Below, in pieces: positions 44,918 through 53,616 of a stretch of 64,000 nucleotides of DNA (within the stretch, counting starts at the first letter, position 1; each line of letters begins with the position of its first letter). The translations under genes and the position numbers were made by a program. This stretch comes from JAAXGX01 sp965221595 (GTDB lineage: Bacteria; Acidobacteriota; Vicinamibacteria; Vicinamibacterales; UBA8438), in contig OZ244900.1 in NCBI GenBank assembly GCA_965221595.1, positions 992,001-1,056,000 on the forward strand, written 5' to 3'. Under the pieces are notes generated by a model that searched no databases, was not told where the DNA came from, and saw only the letters and a list, made by a program, of their open reading frames with translations.

Positions 44918-45844
44918 GTGCGCGTTCGAATCCTGGGCTCGGCAGCCGGCGGCGGCCTGCCGCAGTGGAATTGCCGATGCCCGAATTGCTCTGGTGTGCG
45001 TGCGGGGGCCTCTGACGTCTCCGCACGCACCCAATCCTCCCTGGCAATCACCGCCGATGGCGAGCGGTGGTTCCTGTTCAACGTTTCCCCTGACATCCGT
45101 CAACAGATCCAGGACGCGCCCGAGCTGACGCCGGTCGGCGGCGGCGGTCGGGCGACCGCCATCGCGGGTTGCGTGCTGACGGACGCCGAACTGGACCACA
45201 TGTCCGGCCTGCTCCTCATCCGCGAGGGCTGTGCCTTCCCGGTCGTCTCGACGCAGCTGGTGCGCCAGTGGCTGACCGACCACTTCCCGGTGGTGCCGGT
45301 GCTGTCGCATTTCGCCGAGCGCCCGTGGTTCGATTTGCCGCTCGACGAGCCTACCGATCTGCCGGCGGTCGGCGGTCGTGCGAGCGGGCTCAGCCTGCGT
45401 GCGTTCGAGGTCGGGCGCGACGTGCCGCGGTTCGTAACCGGAACGGAGGCGGCGGATGCGGTCGGCTCCGTCATCGGCCTGCGGGTCACCGACACCGCGC
45501 GCGGCACGAATCTCGTCTATGCGCCCGGCGTGCCAGGCGTGAACGACGCCCTCCGCGCGGCGGTCGACGGTGCCGACGCGGTGCTGATGGACGGAACCTT
45601 CTGGTCGGACGACGAGCCGCGCACGACCGGCATCACGGACAGCACGGCGCGCGAGATGGGGCACCTGCCGGTGGCCGGCGGCGGCGGCAGCCTCGAGTGG
45701 CTGGGTGGCCTGCCCGTCCGGCACCGTGTCTACGTCCACATCAACAACACGAACCCGATGCTGAATGCGGCGAGTCCGGAGCGTCGCCGCGTCACCGCGG
45801 CCGGCGTCCGGGTCGGCGCCGACGGGGACGTCTTCGACCTCTGA
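44918..45844 (+). CDS. pqqB: PqqB, metallo-beta-lactamase-fold oxygenase of PQQ synthesis
   Basis: A 308-residue protein beginning RVRILGSAAGGGLPQWNC, the family signature, with the CRCPNC zinc site near residue 20. The degenerate metal motif is TDAELDHMSGLLLIRE, as in PqqB. It hydroxylates the tyrosine of the cross-linked precursor. The start is GTG 44918, which puts the signature at residue 2. It is 60 bases ahead of pqqC. All landmarks are present. Confidence 0.94.
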   Translation: MRVRILGSAAGGGLPQWNCRCPNCSGVRAGASDVSARTQSSLAITADGERWFLFNVSPDIRQQIQDAPELTPVGGGGRATAIAGCVLTDAELDHMSGLLLIREGCAFPVVSTQLVRQWLTDHFPVVPVLSHFAERPWFDLPLDEPTDLPAVGGRASGLSLRAFEVGRDVPRFVTGTEAADAVGSVIGLRVTDTARGTNLVYAPGVPGVNDALRAAVDGADAVLMDGTFWSDDEPRTTGITDSTAREMGHLPVAGGGGSLEWLGGLPVRHRVYVHINNTNPMLNAASPERRRVTAAGVRVGADGDVFDL

Positions 45845-45904
45845 GCGGCTGGGTCGCGGTCTGCAGCCGGCAGGATTATCGCTGCGGGCCGCCGGGGAGT
45901 ACCA

Positions 45905-46615
45905 ATGGAACCGTGGTCACGGGATGAGTTCACCGCGCAACTGCGAGCGATCGGGCAGGCCAGCTACCACGACAAGCATCCCTTTCACCGCCTGATGAAC
46001 GAGGGGCGGTTGAACCGTGAGCAGCTGCGGCTCTGGGTCGCGAACCGCTTCTACTACCAGAAGAACATTCCGATCAAGGATGCCGTACTGCTGTCGCGGT
46101 GTCCGGATCGCGGCGTGCGGAAGAAGTGGATCCAGCGCATCCACGACCACGACGGCACCGAGACGACGCCCGGCGGCATCGACAAGTGGCTGCGTCTGGC
46201 GCAGGCCACCGGGGTGGCGCCGGAGGAGCTCGAGGACGACCGCCGGCTGTTGCCCGGCGTGCGCTACGCGGTCGACGCCTACGTCAACTTCGTCGAGACG
46301 CGGCCGTGGGTGGAGGGCGTGGCCTCGTCGTTGACCGAACTGTTCTCGCCGGGGTTGATGGCGACGCGGCTGGCTGCGTTCGAATCGCACTACACGTGGA
46401 TCGACAAGGACGCCCTCGCCTACTTCCGGTCACGCCTCACGCAGGCCCCGCGCGACACGGATCACGGCCTGGGGATCGTGCTGGACCACTGTCTGACGCG
46501 GCCCGAGCAGGACCGGGCGGCGGCGGCTCTGCAGTTCAAATGCGATCTGCTGTGGGCGCAGCTCGATGCCATCTATCACCATTGCGTGTCGCCCACGAAC
46601 GGGGCCGGGGCGTGA
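45905..46615 (+). CDS. pqqC: PqqC, pyrroloquinoline-quinone synthase
   Basis: A 236-residue helical oxidase that performs the last ring closure and eight-electron oxidation without a cofactor. Conserved text: YHDKHPFHRLMNEGRL, RFYYQKNIPIKDAVLLSRC, RIHDHDGT, and ESHYTWIDKDALAYFRSRL. The His and Tyr residues that line the active site are kept. The length is normal for the family (about 230-250). The stop overlaps the pqqD start (GTGA). Confidence 0.95.
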   Translation: MEPWSRDEFTAQLRAIGQASYHDKHPFHRLMNEGRLNREQLRLWVANRFYYQKNIPIKDAVLLSRCPDRGVRKKWIQRIHDHDGTETTPGGIDKWLRLAQATGVAPEELEDDRRLLPGVRYAVDAYVNFVETRPWVEGVASSLTELFSPGLMATRLAAFESHYTWIDKDALAYFRSRLTQAPRDTDHGLGIVLDHCLTRPEQDRAAAALQFKCDLLWAQLDAIYHHCVSPTNGAGA

Positions 46616-46890
46616 CGCCCGAGGTCGCCATCGCACGCCCGGTGCTCGCGCCGGGGACGCGCTACCGTTGGGACAAGGTCCGCGACGAGCACCAGTTGGT
46701 CTATCCGGAAGGTATGATCGTACTCAACGAGCCCGGAACGGCCATCATCCGGTTGTGCGACGGCCGTTCCACGGACGATCTGATTGCGGCGCTGAAAGAA
46801 GCCTACCCGGGCTCCGACCCGGGCGCCGACGTCCGGGAGTTCCTGCAGCAACTGGCCGGACGGGGACTGTTGCGTGATGCCGCCGAATGA
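46612..46890 (+). CDS. pqqD: PqqD, peptide chaperone
   Basis: A 92-residue RiPP-recognition-element protein that carries PqqA to PqqE. Family text: RWDKVRDEHQLVYPEGMIVLN, then AIIRLCDGRST and a C-terminal helix FLQQLAGRGLL. GTG 46612 overlaps the pqqC stop by four bases; pqqE begins inside the end of pqqD. The tight coupling fits the physical PqqD-PqqE complex. Confidence 0.93.
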   Translation: MTPEVAIARPVLAPGTRYRWDKVRDEHQLVYPEGMIVLNEPGTAIIRLCDGRSTDDLIAALKEAYPGSDPGADVREFLQQLAGRGLLRDAAE

Positions 46891-47965
46891 GGTCCCGAAA
46901 CCGCGCGCGTTGCTGGCCGAGGTCACGTACCGCTGCCCGCTGCAGTGCCCGTACTGCAGCAATCCGCTCGAGCTGGCCCGCTACCGCGACGAGCTCGACA
47001 CGGCTACCTGGGTGCGGGTATTCGAGCAGGCCGCCGAGCTGGGGGTGGCGCAGCTCCACCTCTCGGGCGGCGAGCCGCTGGTGCGCCGTGACATCCTCGA
47101 CCTGATCCGTGCCGCGCGCGGGCTCGAGTTCTACTCGAACCTGAGCACGGGCGCCACCGTGGCCGGCGAGGACATGATTGAGCGTCTGCGGGAGGCCGGG
47201 CTCGACCACCTGCAGGTTAGCCTGCTCGACACCGAGCCCGAGTCGAACGACTGGCTGGCCGGGACGCCCTCCTTCGACCGCAAGCGCGACGCCGTGCTCG
47301 CGGCCAAGCGGATCGGCTTTCCGGTGACGCTCAACGTCGTGCTCCACCGACACAACCTCGATCGGATCGGCGACGTCATCAGGACGGCCATGGACTGGGG
47401 CGCCGACCGCCTGGAGCTCGCCAACACGCAGTACACGGGTTGGGCGTTCCGCAACCGCGCCGCGCTGATGCCGACCCGCGAGCAGGTCCTGCGCGCCCAG
47501 GGTGTAGTGGACGAGCTGCGGGCCGCGGGCACCGGCGGCCTGGACATCGTGCACGTGCTGCCCGACTACTTCCAGGAGTTCCCGAAGGCCTGTCTCCACG
47601 GCTGGGGCATGGTCTTCCTGGCGGTCGCGCCCGACGGCTGCGCGCTGCCCTGCCAGACGTCACGGGAGATAGCGGGCCTCGAGTTCCCGAACGTGAAGGA
47701 TTCGTCGCTCGCCGACATCTGGTTCGAGTCGGACGTCTTCCAGCGCTTTCGCGGCACCGACTGGCTGCCCGAACCGTGCAGGAGCTGCGATCGCCGCGAG
47801 ATTGACTTCGGCGGCTGCCGCTGCCAGGCGTTCCTGATGACCGGGGACGCCACCGCCACCGATCCCGTCTGCCACCTCTCGCCCCACCATCACCTGATTG
47901 CCGAGGCGCTCGCCGAAGCCGCGCAGCCGCCCCCGCCGCTCGCGTTCCGCGTCATGCGCACCTGA
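46877..47965 (+). CDS. pqqE: PqqE, radical SAM enzyme linking Glu and Tyr of PqqA
   Basis: A 362-residue radical SAM/SPASM protein. The CPLQCPYC motif (CxxxCxxC, about residues 20-27) binds the catalytic 4Fe-4S cluster; LHLSGGEPL is the SAM-binding GGE; the C-terminal Cys set (CQTS, CRSCDRRE, GGCRCQAF, CHLS) holds the auxiliary clusters. ATG 46877 is chosen; a GTG three bases before would add one residue. It overlaps pqqD by 14 bases. There is no pqqF, so precursor proteolysis must use another peptidase. Confidence 0.95.
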   Translation: MPPNEVPKPRALLAEVTYRCPLQCPYCSNPLELARYRDELDTATWVRVFEQAAELGVAQLHLSGGEPLVRRDILDLIRAARGLEFYSNLSTGATVAGEDMIERLREAGLDHLQVSLLDTEPESNDWLAGTPSFDRKRDAVLAAKRIGFPVTLNVVLHRHNLDRIGDVIRTAMDWGADRLELANTQYTGWAFRNRAALMPTREQVLRAQGVVDELRAAGTGGLDIVHVLPDYFQEFPKACLHGWGMVFLAVAPDGCALPCQTSREIAGLEFPNVKDSSLADIWFESDVFQRFRGTDWLPEPCRSCDRREIDFGGCRCQAFLMTGDATATDPVCHLSPHHHLIAEALAEAAQPPPPLAFRVMRT

Positions 47966-47995
47966 CGCCGGGCCGCCGGGGATTCGGGGCGAGAG

Positions 47996-48189
47996 TCAAT
48001 ACGCGCCGGTTGCAGCCAGTTCTGCGAGACGGTGGTTCTCGATCTGGCGGCGAATCAGCTCGCTGGAGACGCCGAACTCGGCCGCGAGATCGTCGACCTG
48101 TTCGCTGTCCACCCTGCCGACTCGACCAAGACCCCACCAGTCCGTGAATCCGCGTCGATCGTGGCCGGGTTTCCAGGTGCGGGATGGCT
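47996..48189 (-). pseudogene. possible C-terminal remnant of an unidentified gene
   Basis: A minus-strand frame without a normal start reads TDWWGLGRVGRVDSEQVDDL, then AAEFGVSSELIRRQIENHRL, and ends in TGA at 47996. The second part looks like a real helix-turn-helix or peptidase tail (F-x-V-S-x-x-x-I-R-x-Q). A GTG at 48112 would give a 38-residue peptide. It may be the eroded end of a larger gene. I cannot name it. Confidence 0.25.
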
Positions 48190-48231
48190 ACCGGTCCGTG
48201 CCGACAGTCTATCCCGAAGCGCTGCCCGCGG

Positions 48232-48810
48232 TCAGCCCGCCAGGCGCTGCACGGCGCGGTGGCGGAAGCAGTTCACGAGGTGGTCGTTCACCATGCCCGT
48301 GGCCTGCATGTGGGCATAGCAGATGGTCGAGCCGACGAACGAGAAGCCGCGGGCCTTGAGGTCCCTGCTCAGCGCGTCGGAGACCGGCGTGTGTGCCGGC
48401 ACCTCGGCCAGCGTCGTCCACGCGTTCTGGATGGGGCGGCCGTCGACGAAGCGCCAGATGTAGCTGTCGAAGCTGCCGAACTCGTGCTGCACCTCCAGGA
48501 AAGCCCGGGCGTTGGTAACGGCCGACCTGACCTTCAGGCGGTTCCTGATGATGCCGTCGTCGGCGAGCAGGCGCGCGACGGCCGCGTCGTCGTAGCGCGC
48601 CACCCGCCCGGGGTCGAACCCGTCGAAGGCGCGCCGGTAGGCGTTGCGGCGCTTCAGGATCGTCAGCCAGCTGAGCCCGGCCTGGGCACCCTCGAGGACC
48701 AGCATCTCGAAGAGCCGCCGGTCGTCGTGCAACGGCACGCCCCATTCCTCGTCGTGATAGGCGACGTAGTGCGGATCGGAGGCGCCCCAGGGACAGCGGG
48801 TGGGGGCCAT
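48232..48810 (-). CDS. tag: DNA-3-methyladenine glycosylase I
   Basis: A 192-residue base-excision repair enzyme that removes 3-methyladenine. Family text: RCPWGASDP with the first zinc Cys, YHDEEWGVPLHDDRRLFEML with the zinc His, LSWLTILKRRNAYRRAFDGF, and the C-terminal HLVNCFRH with the last His and Cys ligands. ATG 48810 is chosen; a TTG at 48816 would overlap the stop of the PEGA gene. It lies three bases behind that gene, so both may share a transcript. Confidence 0.94.
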   Translation of the reverse strand: MAPTRCPWGASDPHYVAYHDEEWGVPLHDDRRLFEMLVLEGAQAGLSWLTILKRRNAYRRAFDGFDPGRVARYDDAAVARLLADDGIIRNRLKVRSAVTNARAFLEVQHEFGSFDSYIWRFVDGRPIQNAWTTLAEVPAHTPVSDALSRDLKARGFSFVGSTICYAHMQATGMVNDHLVNCFRHRAVQRLAG

Positions 48811-48812
48811 CG

Positions 48813-49625
48813 TCAACGCGGCGCCGGCGGCTCGCCGCGCGCGAGCCGCTCACGCGCCTCCTCGACCTCGCGGTGGAAGACGAACAGGGCGTCCGCGTTT
48901 GCCTGGTGGTCGGTGAAGTTGTACGTCCGGCCTCCGCGCACCTTGATGCGGAGATTGTGGTCCAGATAGTCGACTGCGAACTCCTCGAGCGCGTCGAGGG
49001 CGACCTCGAACGCATCGTCGTCAGCGGTGCGGTACTCGATGCCGGCGGTGCTGGCGACCAGCTCGCCTTCGCAGTCGCCGAAACGGTGCTTGTGCACGAC
49101 AGCCACGCGTTCGTCCAGCCGGACCTGTCTGAACCGCGCGTCGACGGCCGTCAGCTCGGTCGTGACCTCCACATCCTCCGCGTGTCCCTCGTAGCCGGCG
49201 GCCGAAACGTTGATGCGGTACCGCCCGGGCGCGATGTCACGCGACTCGAAGGGCGTCGTGCCGACGTACTCGCGGTTGATGAAGACGTCTGCGTCCGGGA
49301 CGTCGCTGGTCACGCGCAGCACGATCGGGGGCGGCGGCGGCGGCGGCTCGGGCACCGGTGCCGGCGGGTCTCGACGGGGGGTCGGCCGCGGCGGCGGGGG
49401 CGGCGCCTCAGCCACCTCGGCCTCCGGCTCGGGCGCGGCGGGCGGCGGCGGCGTCTCGACCGGCGTGACGCGTTCGACCTCCGGCGGCGGCGTGCGCAGG
49501 TTGGACACGATGACGTACGCGGCGCCGCCGGCGAGCACCAGGGCGATCAGCGCGTACAGCCAACGTCGGCTCGGCGGCGTCGGCTCCTGGTCCTCGTCGT
49601 CGGGGTAATCGTTCAGGAGCGACAT
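48813..49625 (-). CDS. PEGA-domain membrane-anchored protein
   Basis: A 270-residue protein with a cytoplasmic N-terminus, one transmembrane helix (about residues 22-42), a Pro-rich linker (about 45-100) and a PEGA domain (VTSDVPDADVFINREYVGTTPF, shown in part, then IAPGRYRINVSAAGYEG). A second small domain with HKHRFGDCEGELVAS follows. PEGA domains bind surfaces or peptidoglycan-like partners outside the cytoplasm. The last 80 residues contain a stretch like a short PH/GRAM domain but this is uncertain. Role unknown. Confidence 0.78.
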   Translation of the reverse strand: MSLLNDYPDDEDQEPTPPSRRWLYALIALVLAGGAAYVIVSNLRTPPPEVERVTPVETPPPPAAPEPEAEVAEAPPPPPRPTPRRDPPAPVPEPPPPPPPIVLRVTSDVPDADVFINREYVGTTPFESRDIAPGRYRINVSAAGYEGHAEDVEVTTELTAVDARFRQVRLDERVAVVHKHRFGDCEGELVASTAGIEYRTADDDAFEVALDALEEFAVDYLDHNLRIKVRGGRTYNFTDHQANADALFVFHREVEEARERLARGEPPAPR

Positions 49626-49660
49626 GAGTTCATGGTATTAGATCAACGCGAGGTGCGTTT

Positions 49661-50797
49661 GTGAAATCCCGTGAAACCCTGGCGCTCCTGATCTGGCTAG
49701 TGTTGGAGCCCGGTCTCGGTGCCCAGGACCGCGAGCCGTACGTCACGCCGCTGTCGATCGAGGAGATGAGTGGCAGGCAGGGCGTGTTGGAGACGGACCT
49801 GGGCACCATCGTCATCGATCTGTTGCCCGAGCACGCGCCGAACCATGTCGGGCTGTTCCTCGCGCTGGCCGAGGCGGGGGAGTACGACGGGACCATCTTC
49901 CACCGCATGGTGCGCCACGGGGTCGTGCAGGGCGGCGACCCGCTCACGAAGGATCCTTCTCGCGCAGAGGTGTACGGCCGCGGGGGACTGGGCCTCGTCG
50001 CGTCCGAGGTCAACGAGCAGCGGCACACGCGGGGAGCCGTTTCCGCGGTCGTCGTCCCGGGCCGGCCCGACAGCGGCGGCGCACAGTTCTTCATCTGCGT
50101 CGTCGACCAGCCGGGGCTCGACGGCCCGCACACGGTATGGGCGCGCGTCGCGGAGGGCATGAACGTCGTGACGCGCATCTCGGAAACGCCCGTCGATGCC
50201 GAGGGCCGCGCCGCCGAGCGGGTCGTCCTCCGCCATGTCACCGTCCGCGACCGGCCGCCGCCCGAGGCGCCGCCGTTCACGGAGGAGTCGGACGCCGAGC
50301 TGGCCGCCTGGCGCGTGCACCTGGACACGACGCACGGGCGCATCGCCATCGACCTGTACCCGGACCGGGCTCCGGAGCACGTGCGGAACTTCCTGCGCCT
50401 GGTTGCCGCCGGGGTCTACGACGGCGTCGCGTTCCACCGCGTCGTGCCCGGCTTCGTCATCCAGAGCGGGCACCTGCCGACGCGCCGCGAGCCGCTCACC
50501 GACCGGCAGCAGCGCTTCGTGCGGAACCTCGAGCCGGAGTTCAACGATACGCCGCACGTCCGCGGCGTCGTGTCGATGGCGCGGCTCGACGATCCGGCCA
50601 GCGCGTCGACGTCGTTCTTCATCGTGACGGAGACCGCGTCCGAGCTGGACGGCGTCTACACCGCATTCGGCGTGGTCGTCGAGGGACTCGAGGTGGTGGC
50701 GGCCATCGAAGCCGAGCCGACCGACGGCGAGACTCCCGTCGAGCGTGTGGAGATTGTCGACGCAGAGGTTGCGTTCCGGCGGGAGTCTGCGCCGTAG
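49661..50797 (+). CDS. exported peptidyl-prolyl isomerase with two cyclophilin domains
   Basis: A 378-residue protein with a signal peptide and two complete cyclophilin-type domains (about 35-195 and 215-370). Domain 1 has YDGTIFHRMVRHGVVQGGDP and GGAQFFICV; domain 2 has YDGVAFHRVVPGFVIQSGHL and ASTSFFIVT. In both, the FHR-x-x-x-x-x-x-x-Q-x-G catalytic motif is kept. It catalyses proline isomerisation during folding of exported proteins. GTG 49661 follows GAGGTG. Two cyclophilin domains in one chain are less common than one. Confidence 0.9.
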   Translation: MKSRETLALLIWLVLEPGLGAQDREPYVTPLSIEEMSGRQGVLETDLGTIVIDLLPEHAPNHVGLFLALAEAGEYDGTIFHRMVRHGVVQGGDPLTKDPSRAEVYGRGGLGLVASEVNEQRHTRGAVSAVVVPGRPDSGGAQFFICVVDQPGLDGPHTVWARVAEGMNVVTRISETPVDAEGRAAERVVLRHVTVRDRPPPEAPPFTEESDAELAAWRVHLDTTHGRIAIDLYPDRAPEHVRNFLRLVAAGVYDGVAFHRVVPGFVIQSGHLPTRREPLTDRQQRFVRNLEPEFNDTPHVRGVVSMARLDDPASASTSFFIVTETASELDGVYTAFGVVVEGLEVVAAIEAEPTDGETPVERVEIVDAEVAFRRESAP

Positions 50798-50832
50798 TGC
50801 GGCGCAGACGGCGACATCCCGCGCAGCTGCGG

Positions 50833-51849
50833 TCAGTCGTCTTCCGCCAGGAGCTCGCGCGCCAGCTTCGCGTACAGGTCCACCGCGCGGACCAGCTCGT
50901 CAATGGCGACGTGCTCGCCGGGGGTGTGGGCGACGTGCACCGAGCCCGGGCCCAGCAGCAGCGGGCGACCCCAGGCGGGAAGGAAGGGGATGTCGGTCGT
51001 GAAGGAGAAGACTGCGGTGTCGAACCCCGGCACCGTGGTCAGGCTGACCGGAGGTACGATCACGACGTCCTCGATGTCGACAGGCCCCGGGAGGCCGTCG
51101 AGTCGCCGGCGCAGTTCCGGTGCGGGCGCGACGGTTCTGAAGTTGACGTCGGCCTCCGCGACGGGCGGCACCACGTTGGGCGCCACGCCGCCCGACACCA
51201 GGCCCACGGTATACGTTGTTTCTCCGAGCAGCGGGTCGGTCGGCAGGTCGAGATCCCGCAGGGCGACGAGTGCGTCGAGCAGCTTCTCGACCGCCGAGTC
51301 GCCGAGCTCGGGATAGGCCGAATGTGCAGCGCGGCCGGTGGCCGACAGCCGCACCCGGTAGGCGCCCTTCGTGGCCGTAGCCAGGCGGTTGTCGGTGGGC
51401 TCGCCGTTGATCAGATAGCGGCACCGCGTCGCGAGCCGGTTGGCGGCGCGGGCGCCGTGGCTGCCGTGTTCCTCACCCACGACGACGAGCAGGCCGACCC
51501 GCGTCTCGCCGCCGGCGCGCAGGCGGTCGAGCGCGCCGATCTCCGCCGCCAGGATGCCCTTGGCGTCGCACGCGCCGCGACCGTGCAGGAGGCCGCCCTC
51601 GATGCGGCTCGGGAAGAACGGCGGCACGCAGTCGATGTGCGTCGAGAAGACGATCTCGGGATCGGCCGGACCGACGGTGGCGACGAGGTTGACCCGTTCG
51701 TCGTCCACCGGCTGGGAGGTCACGCGGTAGCCGCGCTCGCGCAGTCTCGCGTCCAGCCAGTCGGTCGCTCGCGCCTCGCGGCCGCTGGTCGAATCGATGT
51801 CGATCAGTCCGCGCGCCAGGCCGACGACGTCCGCCGCTAGCGGATCCAT
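50833..51849 (-). CDS. dapE: succinyl-diaminopimelate desuccinylase-like M20 peptidase
   Basis: A 338-residue zinc hydrolase. Metal and catalytic residues: FSTHIDCVPP (His, Asp), GRGACDAKG (bridging Asp), VGEEHGSHG (catalytic Glu-Glu), GEPTDN and a final VHVAHTPGEHV (His). The M20 family includes DapE, ArgE and LysK; the position as last gene of a dapB-dapA-dapD operon makes N-succinyl-diaminopimelate desuccinylase the likely role. The start overlaps the end of dapD by 13 bases. The symbol rests on context, not on sequence alone. Confidence 0.78.
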   Translation of the reverse strand: MDPLAADVVGLARGLIDIDSTSGREARATDWLDARLRERGYRVTSQPVDDERVNLVATVGPADPEIVFSTHIDCVPPFFPSRIEGGLLHGRGACDAKGILAAEIGALDRLRAGGETRVGLLVVVGEEHGSHGARAANRLATRCRYLINGEPTDNRLATATKGAYRVRLSATGRAAHSAYPELGDSAVEKLLDALVALRDLDLPTDPLLGETTYTVGLVSGGVAPNVVPPVAEADVNFRTVAPAPELRRRLDGLPGPVDIEDVVIVPPVSLTTVPGFDTAVFSFTTDIPFLPAWGRPLLLGPGSVHVAHTPGEHVAIDELVRAVDLYAKLARELLAEDD

Positions 51850-52697
51850 GCCTCGAGCTCGGTGCGGGTGTCGGTGCGGTCGTCGCGGTACTTCACGATC
51901 ACCGGGGTGGCGAGCGAAAGTCCCCACTCGCGGCCGGCGGGCGCGGTCACCGCGCGGGCGCCCGGCACGACCACCGCGCCGGGGGGTACGACGGTGGGCT
52001 GGCCGGGGGCACCCCTGATCAGTCGCCCGTTCGGCAGGTCGTACAGCGGGGTGGAGCCGGTCAGCACCGTGCCGGCCGCGATGACCGCCCGCTCGCGTAC
52101 GACCGCGCCCTCGTACAGGCCGGTGTTGCCGCCGACGAGCACGTCGTCCTCGACGATCACCGGGAGGGCCCCGACGGGCTCGAGAACACCGCCGATCTGC
52201 GCGGCCGCGCTCACGTGGACGCGGCTGCCCACCTGCGCGCAGGAGCCAACCAGTGCATGCGAGTCGATCAGGCTTTCCGCGCCCACGTAGGCCCCGATGT
52301 TGATGTACATCGGGGGCATGCAGATGACCCCCGCGCCGAGGTAGGCACCGTCGCGGATCGAGGAGCCCCCCGGCACGAGGCGCACTCTCGACGCGGCGTC
52401 GAGGGACTTGAGGGGCAGCGTGTCCTTGTCGAGGAAAGGCTGAACGGGGCTGGCTGCGGGCTGGGCGGCGAGCTCGCCCGAACGGAATCCCAGCAGGATG
52501 CCCTGCTTCACCCAGGTGTTGACGCGCCAGCCGCTCGGGGCCGACGGGTCCGGCTCGGCGGCGCGCACGCGGCCGGCCGACAGCTCCGCGCGCAACCGCG
52601 CGAAGACGGTCCGCGCCCGCGCCCGCTCGGCGTCCTTCGGGAGCGCCGCCAGCCGTGTAATCTCCGCCGCCAGCTCGGTGGCCGCAGCCGTCTTCAC
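51837..52697 (-). CDS. dapD: tetrahydrodipicolinate N-succinyltransferase
   Basis: A 286-residue left-handed beta-helix enzyme that succinylates tetrahydrodipicolinate in the lysine/diaminopimelate pathway. Hexapeptide repeats run from about residue 105 (SIRDGAYLGAGVICMPPMYI, NIGAYVGAESLIDSHALVG), with the substrate-binding SLIDSHA and GGNTGLYEG. The GTG start at 52697 overlaps the dapA stop (GTGA). The N-terminal helical domain and length (about 275-290) fit the family. Confidence 0.92.
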   Translation of the reverse strand: MKTAAATELAAEITRLAALPKDAERARARTVFARLRAELSAGRVRAAEPDPSAPSGWRVNTWVKQGILLGFRSGELAAQPAASPVQPFLDKDTLPLKSLDAASRVRLVPGGSSIRDGAYLGAGVICMPPMYINIGAYVGAESLIDSHALVGSCAQVGSRVHVSAAAQIGGVLEPVGALPVIVEDDVLVGGNTGLYEGAVVRERAVIAAGTVLTGSTPLYDLPNGRLIRGAPGQPTVVPPGAVVVPGARAVTAPAGREWGLSLATPVIVKYRDDRTDTRTELEAWIR

Positions 52698-53614
52698 GAC
52701 GCGCCTCCGCCGCCTCCCGGCGCCGCGCCGCCGCGGAGGCCGAGCTCGGCGAGCACGGCCTCGATGCGCGCGCGCGCAGCCGCCGTCGGCGGCGCGAGCG
52801 GCAGCCGATAGCGGGCCGGCGCGAGCCCCAGCACCTCGAGCGCCGCCTTGACCGGGATGGGGTTGGACTCGATGAAGTTGACCTGCATCAGCGGCAGCAG
52901 GCGTTCGTGCACCACGCGCGCCGCCGGAAAGTCGCCGCCCGCCGCGTGTTCCACCAACTGCGCCATCTCGGCCGGCGCCTCGTTGGCCACGACGGAGATT
53001 ACGCCGCGTCCGCCGAGCGCCATCAGGGCCAGCGTGAAGGCGTCGTCACCCGCCAGCACGCTGAAGTCGGCCGGCGCGGTGCGACAGATCTCGCACATCT
53101 GGCCCAGATCGCCGGAGGCCTCCTTGACGCCGGCGATGTTGTCGATTGCGGCGAGTCGCAGGAGCGTCGCGGGCTGGATGTTGCAGGCGGTCCGGCCGGG
53201 CACGTTGTAGAGGACGATCGGCCGGTCCACGCTCTCGGCGATGGTCCGGAAGTGTCGGTACAGGCCCTCCTGGGTCGGCTTGTTGTAGTAGGGCGTGACC
53301 GACAACAGGCCGTCGGCCCCGAGCGCGGCCAGCTCCCGCGCCAGCGCCACCGTCGAGCGCGTGTCGTAGCCGCCGGCGCCGGCGAGCACCGGCACCCGGC
53401 CCGCAGCCTCGGTGAGCACCAGCTCGACGACGCGCAGCTTCTCCGCGTGCGTCAGCGTCGGGCTCTCGCCGGTTGTGCCGCACGGTACCAGGAAGTGCAC
53501 GCCGGCGTCGATCTGCCGGCGGGCCAGGCGCCGAACGCCGTCCTCGTCGAGACCGCCCGCGGCATCGAACGGCGTCACGAGCGCCGTGCCGCACCCGGAC
53601 CAGCGTGCCGGCAT
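52694..53614 (-). CDS. dapA: 4-hydroxy-tetrahydrodipicolinate synthase
   Basis: A 306-residue class I aldolase joining pyruvate and aspartate semialdehyde. Catalytic residues are clear: GTTGESPTL with the Thr pair, YNVPGRTA with the proton-relay Tyr, and AGVKEASGD with the Schiff-base Lys. ATG 53614 is used; a GTG directly before it would overlap the dapB stop. The C-terminus has a Gly-rich tail (GGAAPGGGGGAS) that is probably unstructured. It stands second in the operon. Confidence 0.93.
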   Translation of the reverse strand: MPARWSGCGTALVTPFDAAGGLDEDGVRRLARRQIDAGVHFLVPCGTTGESPTLTHAEKLRVVELVLTEAAGRVPVLAGAGGYDTRSTVALARELAALGADGLLSVTPYYNKPTQEGLYRHFRTIAESVDRPIVLYNVPGRTACNIQPATLLRLAAIDNIAGVKEASGDLGQMCEICRTAPADFSVLAGDDAFTLALMALGGRGVISVVANEAPAEMAQLVEHAAGGDFPAARVVHERLLPLMQVNFIESNPIPVKAALEVLGLAPARYRLPLAPPTAAARARIEAVLAELGLRGGAAPGGGGGAS

Positions 53615-53616
53615 CA

